Below are positions 22,280 to 29,425 of a DNA stretch of 31,302 bases, one piece after another. The stretch's first letter is position 1; every line of letters starts with the position of its first letter. The notes under the pieces were generated by a model that was not told where the DNA came from, ran no database searches, and saw only the letters and a list, made by a program, of their open reading frames with translations. The position numbers were made by a program, and so were the translations under genes. Source of the DNA: Hymenochaete sp. R1 (lineage: Eukaryota; Basidiomycota; Agaricomycetes; Hymenochaetales; Hymenochaetaceae); NCBI GenBank assembly GCA_019400425.1, contig JAFREE010000219.1:1-31302 (forward strand), read 5' to 3'.

Positions 22280-22420
22280 ACAGATCAAACTAACAATATT
22301 CGTTCGTCTTCCAAGTCATCAATTTACCAAACCCAATACAATGAATTATGAAGAAGTTACTAGGAGAAAGTGTTCAAATCAAATAAAGTTCGTATGTGAA
22401 TGTACTCGCAGAAGAATAGT

Positions 22421-24640
22421 CTAGCCAAATAGGTGTCTATTCGGATTGAAGTCGTCGTATTGATATTCCGACATGTCTGACTTGAGCTTGTATCGCTCCA
22501 TCCCATCCAATTTCTCTGCATCCCATTCTGGCAGTGCATAATCAACCGATCCATCTTCCGTGCTTTTCCATTCTTCGTCTTTGAGTGCATCTTCCATTAG
22601 CCCCATCATCCATTCATGCGAGCTGGCCAGTTTCATATGCTTCGCCTTCTCTAGCGCTTCGCGTTCTGCGATCAATCTCTCCTCGTCGCTGTCTTCCGAG
22701 TCGGAACTCCCACCACGGATGACATGATATCTTGAAGCGAACACGTCCCACAGCTTTTTGAGAACCTTGCTCAAGCTGCGTTGCTCAAGATACATCCAGA
22801 CTATGCTTTTCGCACCATCCATTAGGTTACTTTTCTTGTATCCGGCATTCTGCCAGGAAGAGCCGTAGGCTTCAGTAAGAAAGGAGCGACGTTCGTGTAC
22901 TCCCATTTTATTGCGAGCATGCCTAGCAGATAACCAAGCGAGGACGTGAATAAATGATTCCAAATCATCTATGATCTCGTGCTGTTTGCCTTCCCGCTCG
23001 GATCGTTCATGCATCAACGCAACTGAAACAAATGGTCGAGTTCCCTATATAATCGAATAAGCACCGGCTTTCAAAGTTTCATGAAAATACTACTTACGAC
23101 TTGAACACCTTTTTTCGGGAATTCACTCCATAGCTCATCAGACATTTCCCAGTCGATGAGAATACCGCTACCGTCTGATAAAATCAGAATATTTCCCACA
23201 GAAATATCTCTGTGAAGGATTCCTGCCAAGGTCACTGCTTCGAAGTGTGCTACAAACCAAGAAGAGAAGATTAGTATGACATACATGAGATGAAAATGTT
23301 CCAAAGTAACATACCTTTCAGAGCACAATAGACTGCATTGACCATAACCCACGTCGATGGAAATGATTGAATCGGTTTCCCAATAGTATCCAAAACGAGT
23401 CGATAATGAACATGTCTTTCTATTCGGAGCCGTCTGCTCTGGTAAAAGAATCGATCATCAATCCATCCAGATCGTTGAATTCCTCTCGAATCGCAAACAT
23501 CTCCTGCAGTAATCATCCCAGCGATGTGCTTCACACCTTTATTATGCAGACGTCGATAAGTGATGCCTTCAGGAACGAATCCATCTATCCGCCATATATC
23601 TTTCAACAGAACAAGATTTCGAGTGGAGCAATCAAAGGCTTCGAAACATCGAGTTCCACGTCCGAGAGGAGAGGTGTCTGAATGGGTGAATGGAGCGCCT
23701 ACAATATAGTACGAGATTTCATCGGTCCTGAAATCTTGTACTGACACTTTGTAGAGTTGATCACTGGTCTCTTGTTTCTGAACTAAAACGCGAGCAGCCT
23801 CCGTTTCTTCAGTCGATTCCTCCAATGGAACGATAGTGGAATCATGACCACGTCCTGTTCGATCAGCATGAGTGAAACGCCAAAAGAATGTTTGCAGAAC
23901 GCTCGTTTCTGTGTAATCAAATGCAGCTGTGAAGACAGTACAGCTTCTATTATGTGAAAGCAATCGACAGCGATGTTCATTGATGAAGACGGAGAAGACG
24001 TGTGTACGATGTTGGGTGGCTTGAATAGCATTGTGATACGTGACGAGCTGACCTCGGGTATCTCGAGCAAACTGACCATCGAGTTCAATGATGTTATCTG
24101 GGTCATCGTTGAATGGTTCATCACGTTCATCTATTTTGAATTCCATGAAAAGCTCCATATCGCATGCACGAGTTTTGCATGAACCTTCAGGCGCTGGCTT
24201 TGAATAGCAAGCGAGGTCTGGTTTAATGAGACGACCAAAATAGAATCCTGAATTAGGATCAGGAGTGTCTGATGTATTGATTAATGTCATTCCTTCTTTC
24301 ATGAAAGGTTGCAGTGCTTCGATCTATATGATTCATTCAGTTGATATCAAGGTTGAGTGATAAAGATATGACGCACCATAAGATCATACATTTTTGTTTC
24401 GTCCAATTGAGAAGCGATGTTTTTGAATTTGGAATGATCCACAGATGGCATTCCTTCCAGATGATTTGGAAGATAGACCTGGAGAAAGTCATACGGGTCA
24501 ACAGCACCGACATATTTTCCCATTAGGTCACCGTCTGCATGCACGAATACAGGATCTAGAATCTGTGCATTTGAAGTATAGATTCTATTTTCATAGGAAC
24601 CTATACGAGAGCTGTGACGCAGAGCCTCAGCGTCCGCCAT
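22421..24640 (-). CDS. FunK1 fungal-type protein kinase (right copy)
   Basis: Exons 24640-24377, 24323-23315, 23249-23098 and 23044-22421 encode 682 residues in perfect frame. The first three exons have exactly the same lengths as in the left copy. Catalytic features are the same: RDTRGQLV, FFWRFTHADRTGRG, LLKDIWRID, HRDISVGNIL and DWE. I count only about four residue changes in the long second exon. By contrast, exon 4 has a block after GVHER that differs at about half of its residues (for example EDSDEERLIAERE here), between the conserved AWLSARHARNK and KHMKLASSHEWMMG. The protein is four residues shorter than the left copy. It is probably active and points into the spacer toward the other copy. 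Confidence 0.92.
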
Positions 24641-24900
24641 GGCTAGAAGGAAGATGATAGTGAGAGTTGTAAGGAAAGTGTGGTTGTGGTTGTGGTTGTG
24701 GTGAGACAGGCGAAGACGCGTCTCGCTTATTGGAAGAAGTGGCTAAATGGCGCGTCAACAGATATCAACAATGCGATGAATGTCTTCGACGTGTTTCTCT
24801 CATTACCCTATAAATCGAATGGCACGCCAGCGATGCCTGGTAAATTTAGGTATCTCCGTGTATGCACGATCAATCGTTGTATATGGTCTCCATCCATTGG

Positions 24901-25179
24901 TCAGGAAGTATCCTCGTTCTCCTCGCTCTCGGTCGTATTGAAGACATCGCTTTCGCGCCTAGCTGCGGACTGTTGAGAAAGGGAAAAGATTTTGAAATTT
25001 GATTTTCTCATGTAAAGCGGAGCAATCGTAGCCTCGAAATCATAGTCTCCCGTCCGGTGATTGCCAGGCACTGACCAGCGTTTCCATGAACATGGTAACA
25101 ACTCGCTGATATCTATTTTCATCAAGGCTTCGAGCCAACCACTCACAAAAAATGACGCTGAAAAATGGTCCACGATCAA
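24901..25179 (-). pseudogene. Decayed gene remnant (right copy)
   Basis: A 92-codon frame (landmarks FFVSGWLEALMKIDIS, CSWKRWSVPG, TGDYDFEA, SEENEDTS) ends in TCA/TGA at 24901-24903. It extends upstream in frame through AVKHRHPLIV to a possible splice acceptor AATATAG near 25218, so it may be a last exon. The upstream segment MEKRSQKAF is stopped here by a TGA (GAGAATTGA) but open in the left arm. I found no donor that joins the pieces in frame. It is less damaged than the left copy, which carries a nonsense codon at the Trp of CSWKRWS. No family recognised. Confidence 0.45.
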
Positions 25180-25505
25180 TGGATGACGATGCTTTACAGC
25201 CGCATCAACGTTCTATATTTTTAGCCTTCCAATAGGATCCTGGAATCTAGTCATTCAGTTCTTTTGCCAAACGCACGAATCTTGTATAAAATCAATTCTC
25301 ACAAACGCTCAGGTGTTCACAATCCCCCAACTTTTGTGTGAAAGCTTTCTGACTCCGTTTCTCCATCAAAGTAACTGGTTTGCCTCACTCTCGTTTAAAA
25401 AATTCCGTCTTCAATCTCTCTGCGACTAATACGACAAACGTTCAGTGAGTACGTTACAAAGTGATTGAGTTTGACTCGAAGCTTACTTATTTCGACGTAC
25501 TAGTC
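25180..25505. other. Conserved arm sequence between remnant and group B gene
   Basis: The likely promoter of the group B secreted-protein gene, with the damaged upstream part of the remnant on the other strand. No further gene is supported. Confidence 0.4.
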
Positions 25506-25877
25506 ATGTACATTATAACACCCATCCATCTCCTTTTCATCTTTCCTGCTATTCTAGCTTTACCGGTGACCAAGGTGCACCCATGAAATAGCTTAATTAT
25601 TTATTTTTATCCTGACCCACTGCAGCATTCCGCATCTGACAACCAGTTCATTGCCACTGGTCATGAGGTCAACAACGGCATGCCTCAGTCTGTCAACCCC
25701 CAACTTGAGAAGCATAATGGAGTGTCTCCTTTGTTATTTTCACGCACAAACGAATTATCATATCGTGGGGGTATATTAGAGGAGCTCGGGTCTGGCATCG
25801 AGGACTGGAGCGCGAATGACAGAGTCGACTCGCATCAAAGGTGTAATGGCGAATGCAAAGGTGGCTGGAAAAGATGA
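25506..25877 (+). CDS. Small secreted protein, group B, C-x3-C-x2-GW end (right copy)
   Basis: Exon 1 (25506-25574, 23 codons, MYIITPIHLLFIFPAILALP plus VTK) is a signal peptide. A 51-nt phase-0 intron (25575-25625) and exon 2 (25626-25877) follow, for a total of 106 residues. Compared with the left copy it has an extra Gln-Ser in the mature N-terminal region and about 14 residue changes, none at the final CNGECKGGWKR. By hand count, exon 2 shows clearly more replacement than silent differences, which fits relaxed or diversifying selection on the front half of the mature peptide, yet the reading frame and splice sites are kept. Function unknown. Confidence 0.75.
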
Positions 25878-26186
25878 TGATTGCATCCTTTTGTAGTTAA
25901 TAAGCCTTTGACCGGCGTACTCTAACATCTCTGTGCTGCATATGTTGCTTATATTTCTTAGCTGTGGGCTGAAGTGATGTTCTCGTCGCAAATACTCCAC
26001 TCACTGTAAGTCGGGGATATACATATCAGCATATGCCTAGTTGGTCAAAGAATATCTACGCCGACACGCACCTATTCCTAAGACATTGAGAAACAAACCT
26101 ACGAAGAGTGAGGCACGAAATGTAGAAGACGATCAACTCCGTATGAAATGGCTCATCAAGGCGATGGTTAGCAAGGAGACGTTGAT
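25878..26186. other. Conserved arm sequence, no confident gene
   Basis: A possible short spliced frame exists: ATG near 25976 (MFSSQILHSL), GTAAGT donor, then TKSEARNVEDDQ and IKAMVSK. It splices in frame in both arms, but it is under 50 residues and lacks a signal peptide, so it is recorded here without a call. Confidence 0.35.
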
Positions 26187-26435
26187 GTGACTCTTGGAAG
26201 CCAGATTTTCAATGCGATAATGATGAATGTCGATGTGCTTCGCTGTGAGTTGCCTACTCAACATACTACAGCTTGTACATCAATCCGTGAGAATCAAGAG
26301 TATCTAGAAATCATCAGCCACAGAACAGAAGTGTCTGCTATGCTTGATAGCGATCATTTCTGTTTCGAGGAAGACGCCGAGCAATTCCCAGGCTTGTATT
26401 CGAGGATCACCAAGATTAGCAACGCCGGTGTTTGA
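26187..26435 (+). CDS. Short conserved ORF of unknown status (right copy)
   Basis: An 82-codon frame matching the left-arm ORF at 10810-11031 (shared MMNVDVLRCELPTQHTTACT, EYLEIISHRTEVSAMLDSD and ITKISNAGV). The upstream end is extended by a 9-nt insertion relative to the left arm, which keeps frame. The retained frame favours coding, but the lack of a convincing start and of any motif keeps confidence low. Confidence 0.3.
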   Translation: MTLGSQIFNAIMMNVDVLRCELPTQHTTACTSIRENQEYLEIISHRTEVSAMLDSDHFCFEEDAEQFPGLYSRITKISNAGV

Positions 26436-26908
26436 AATCAAGTATCACATCCTTTTGATACGACCGTCCGTGCAGGACAGCGCTGCACTCTCAGAAGCGT
26501 GACGGTCGAGGAGATGGCCAGACGGCGTCTCATCAAGCTCCTTCATCCTGGTTGCGCCTGGATACCTACCATGATACGTTGTTCGGTTCTGAGAGAATGG
26601 CCTCAACTTCGACGTCGCGAATCATGAAAACCCGTGATTCAAACGCAATTGAAGACCTACACGGAGCAATCAGCGATCTGCAGTTAGATACATAAAACAG
26701 AGCACCGTTTCGTGGAAGCAGACCATATACCAGCCAAAGCCCAATACTCTTGTATATCAAGCGACTCTCTGTCTTTTCCTTTGAAATCCAGTCTCTCTCT
26801 CCCTCTCTCTCCCTCACTTCCAAGTGATCATTAAAACCGTGAGTCCAGTATAAATTATTTCTAGTTAAAAGATCAGATAAGAGACACTAGATTTGCAGAA
26901 AACACACC
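26436..26908. other. Conserved arm sequence, promoter of the group A gene
   Basis: It includes a CT-rich tract (about 26790-26820) and a TATA box. A minus-strand 85-codon frame (26566-26823) is not kept in the left arm beyond a 5-nt indel and is not called. Confidence 0.45.
26849..26855 (+). promoter_or_regulatory. TATA box of the group A gene, right copy only
   Basis: TATAAAT lies 60 bp upstream of the ATG at 26909. The aligned left-arm bases read TAAAAAT. Confidence 0.5.
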
Positions 26909-27211
26909 ATGCAAGGCCGTTCCTTCGCATTCCTCGCTCTTATCTCTGCTGTCATGGCCACCCCTCTCGTGCGCTCTCTATCTTTGGATTGAAATAATGA
27001 GCTGACGTAGCAATCCCAGTACTTTCCTTCTCATATGCCAAAGTTAGGCGGCAGGGCGATAGAGACGTCGACAGTTGCTTTGGCCTCGGCCATATTGGTC
27101 ACTGGGGCTGCATCGGAAGCATCCGGGGCTCTTCCTGATAGCCAAAGGGTGGGCGGCGTCTCCAATGAGTGCAAGGATGCGGTTCCAGAGCTGTGCCAAG
27201 AAATAGCGTGA
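26909..27211 (+). CDS. Small secreted protein, group A (right copy)
   Basis: Exon 1 (26909-26968) encodes the signal peptide, identical in residues to the left copy. The intron (26969-27019) is 51 nt in phase 0. Exon 2 (27020-27211) encodes 63 residues and ends NECKDAVPELC then QEIA. Exon and intron lengths are identical to the left copy. About nine residue changes lie mainly in the middle (for example MPKLGGRAIE against VPKLGGREIE), while the 20 residues around both Cys are nearly unchanged. A consensus TATA box is present here. Function unknown. Confidence 0.73.
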
Positions 27212-27627
27212 TATCGATGGTCGAAGTGCAAGTCGAATAATCAGTAGTTGCCTGGTGTTCGAGATTGCCTATCTGTAGTTCAATTTTCTTCTTTCGGACA
27301 CTGGCAGTGCGGCTTTGAATTATCATCTTCTGTGTAACGTAGAAGCCCTTCTGTATATCTGATTGTTGTCGTATGCAAAAGAGTTGAGCATGATGATGGT
27401 CGTGAAAAGACGAAGTGAGATTCAAGAATAGTGTGGGAAGATAACACGTGATGGATTACACGTGACTGCATGGTCTGTGCGCAAATTTCGAGTGTCAACA
27501 GAACTTGTATCCCCTCTGCCAGCCAGCACAGAACATATCGCGCCTCCGTCCACGTACTCGACAGTGAACATTCCTCTTCGTCTCGTCTTTCTCCAAAATT
27601 TATCTCTTGTAACCAAGTGAAGCAACG
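27212..27627. other. Outer arm end and RPS20 promoter
   Basis: The arm stops at about 27421. The remaining 200 bp before RPS20 hold two CACGTG hexamers (27445-27450 and 27459-27464). The second overlaps CGTGACTG (27461-27468), close to the HomolD-type element of ribosomal protein promoters. Confidence 0.45.
27445..27468. promoter_or_regulatory. Paired CACGTG and HomolD-like element upstream of RPS20
   Basis: Two CACGTG sites start 14 bp apart. Read on the minus strand, the second continues into CAGTCACG, one base from the CAGTCACA HomolD box known upstream of fission yeast ribosomal protein genes. They lie about 160-180 bp before the RPS20 ATG. Confidence 0.35.
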
Positions 27628-28182
27628 ATGAGCTATGCCAAGGACGAAAAATACGAATCTGCAGGTGGTGCGCCTGCTCAGCTCCTCAAAATTCGTATCA
27701 CTTTCACGGGAAGAAACGTCCCGAGTCTCGAGAAATGTATGTCACATTCATGCATGGTTGTAAAATTGCACGGAAAGCTAGCTCACGCTTGCTGGCGTCT
27801 TTAGTTGGTACTGATCTACTCAACCGTGCCCGGGACAAGCAACTCCGTGTCAAGGGCCCCGTGCGCCAACCGACAAAGAACCTGAAGATCACTACTCGCA
27901 AAACTGTAAGCCATTTGATCTCTACGAGATGGACGCAAATATGACTAATAGGGTACTATTTAGCCTTGTGGTGAAGGTTCGAAGACGTGGGATAGGTACG
28001 AGATGAGGATTCACAAGAGGTACATCGACCTCGTCTCTACGACGGAAATTGTAAAGCAGATCGTACGTCATTTTTTATTTTCTTAAAAATTCTTTATGCT
28101 CTTAGCTTCATGCTCATCAACATTCCAGACGTCTATGTCGCTAGAGCCTGGTGTCGAAGTTGAGCTTACCATTTCTCAATAA
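27628..28182 (+). CDS. RPS20: 40S ribosomal protein S20 (uS10)
   Basis: Four exons, 27628-27736, 27805-27905, 27964-28062 and 28129-28182 (introns 68, 58 and 66 nt), encode 120 residues, the usual length of eukaryotic S20. Family landmarks are [72 protein letters not shown] and [12 protein letters not shown]. It is part of the head of the small ribosomal subunit. Intact, and a useful single-copy anchor for the region. Its promoter abuts the outer end of the inverted repeat. Confidence 0.97.
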
Positions 28183-28468
28183 AGTGTTGGCAGTATCCCG
28201 AAACCTTGCCATATGTACGCAGAGTGCACCCACGCATTTCTTACACAACCCCGATCGCATCGCTCCCCCTGTTGTATGTAGACGTTTTTCTAAAGTTTGT
28301 TCGAATGACGTGATTTCCGTTTTATTGAGATCGAGCGAAACCAATTTTTAAAGCAGCAATCACAGCGCATCAACCCCTTCACAAGACACCCTTGAAACAA
28401 CTATACAGAAAACTAGTTTGTAGAATACTAACGCGTCTCTTCCTCTCGGCAACATCATGACATGACAA
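28183..28468. other. Intergenic between convergent genes
   Basis: The 3' ends of RPS20 (+) and the group D secreted-protein gene (-) face each other. No gene seen. Confidence 0.45.
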
Positions 28469-28721
28469 TTATGAGAGACAGATGATCATATCGTTACATC
28501 CTGACTTTTGACCGCCTCTACCGCCAAATAAGTCTTCGTTTGTCTCGTATTTATGGTCGCTCGGCTCTGCCTAAGGACAATCAGCGTCGCCAACCAACCG
28601 TGTCAGTAAATGCATGTTGGAAGCTCAACGATGTACTTGCCATAGGGACTGGTGCCGCATGTGACACCGAATGGCGCATGGAAGCCAAAAGGAACACCGT
28701 CATCATATAGGTGAGCTTCAT
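28469..28721 (-). CDS. Small secreted protein, group D, apparent GC-AG intron
   Basis: Exon 1 (28721-28641, 27 codons) encodes a signal peptide beginning MKLTYMMTVFLLASM and ending AAPVPM. The 70-nt intron (28571-28640) starts with GCAAGT, the usual form of the rare GC donor, and ends CCTTAG; CTGAC and CTGAT branch candidates are present. Exon 2 (28570-28469) encodes 33 residues to a TAA, 60 in total. The mature part is charged (SDHKYETNEDL), then Gly-rich (FGGRGGQKSG), with two Cys near the end (CNDMIIC, then LS). The phase-0 intron right after the signal peptide matches groups A-C. An alternative GT donor 4 nt downstream would give a truncated product without Cys. Small size makes this the least certain of the set. 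Confidence 0.55.
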
Positions 28722-29425
28722 CTTTTGATTTGGAGCTATGGTAAGCACTTAGAAGCTATTAAGTACCACAATCGTGATCGTCAAGCTCACTGGCACTTCA
28801 AATGACGATAAGGATGCGACAAAGTAACGAACGACAGCAATGACCAGCACCGCGTAGTTGGGAAAACGAAAGACGTTAGAGCAGACGGATGTTGAGACAA
28901 ACGCACACGCTTCGAGGTTTTTATGCACGATTACTGCGTGGTATTTATGCGCTCGCTTTGAACTTCACTTTTCCCTCATGCAGGGTCTATTCTTCATCCC
29001 GCTCCTCAGCGCATCCAATCATACGGCGCTTTCCAGTGAAGGTACTATCGTGTGTATCATTGGCTATGTTTGGATCAGTCTACTCTGACACCTCAGTTGA
29101 ATAAGTCATCTTCGAATGAAACGGATCGTAACCGGGTTACCTCTCGAACTGAATGATCGTAGCTATCACGTATGTTCACAGCTAATCTTGGAGTCGATGA
29201 TAGTAACCTACCTCATTAAACCGCCTGGTGTTCAGTTCGTCAATTCCGGAAGTCGAAAATCTAGAAGTCGCTTGCCAGTGCTGACGTTTGATCGGTATCG
29301 AAACCCCTGTACTCCGGTCAGCGACCGTACTGACTTACCTCGCCCCGACCCGGAGGGTATATAATTTCCCAGTGAAATTTTGATTGTTTTCGCCCATACG
29401 CAAAATACAGACTATCCTCAACACA
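28722..29425. other. Intergenic, promoter of the seven-transmembrane gene
   Basis: Several overlapping short frames (for example 28858-29088 and 29116-29364) have no motif. A 37-codon frame at 28979 (MQGLFFIPLLSASNH) starts hydrophobic but has no supporting exon. A TATA element lies at the right end. Confidence 0.45.
29358..29364 (+). promoter_or_regulatory. TATA box of the seven-transmembrane gene
   Basis: TATATAA lies in a GC-rich setting about 65 bp upstream of the ATG at 29426. Confidence 0.5.

Larger units (their letters stand above)
22280..27421 (-). repeat. Right arm of the ~5.1-kb inverted repeat
   Basis: This is the reverse-complement counterpart of 9846-14972. The outer edge lies at about 27421, roughly 200 bp before the RPS20 start codon. 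The inner edge fades around 22280-22345. All arm genes are present in the mirrored order. Intron sizes of the FunK1 copy are 53, 65 and 53 nt against 63, 65 and 53 in the left arm. Confidence 0.93.

Noticed and set aside
25976..26190. Short spliced ORF (MFSSQILHSL, then TKSEARNVEDDQ) and a resemblance to oomycete effector motifs
   Set aside because: Under 50 residues and no signal peptide; the resemblance rests on a few charged residues in a fungal genome.
9846..27421. Transposon with very long terminal inverted repeats
   Set aside because: No transposase or target duplication seen; the arms carry host-type kinase and secreted-protein genes and the spacer holds a conserved housekeeping-type phosphatase.
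10042..28721. Mating pheromone precursors of the CaaX type
   Set aside because: None of the small proteins ends in Cys-aliphatic-aliphatic-X; all have classical signal peptides instead.
28979..29088. Small hydrophobic-start frame MQGLFFIPLLSASNH
   Set aside because: No second exon with Cys, no clear cleavage site and no duplicate copy to support it.
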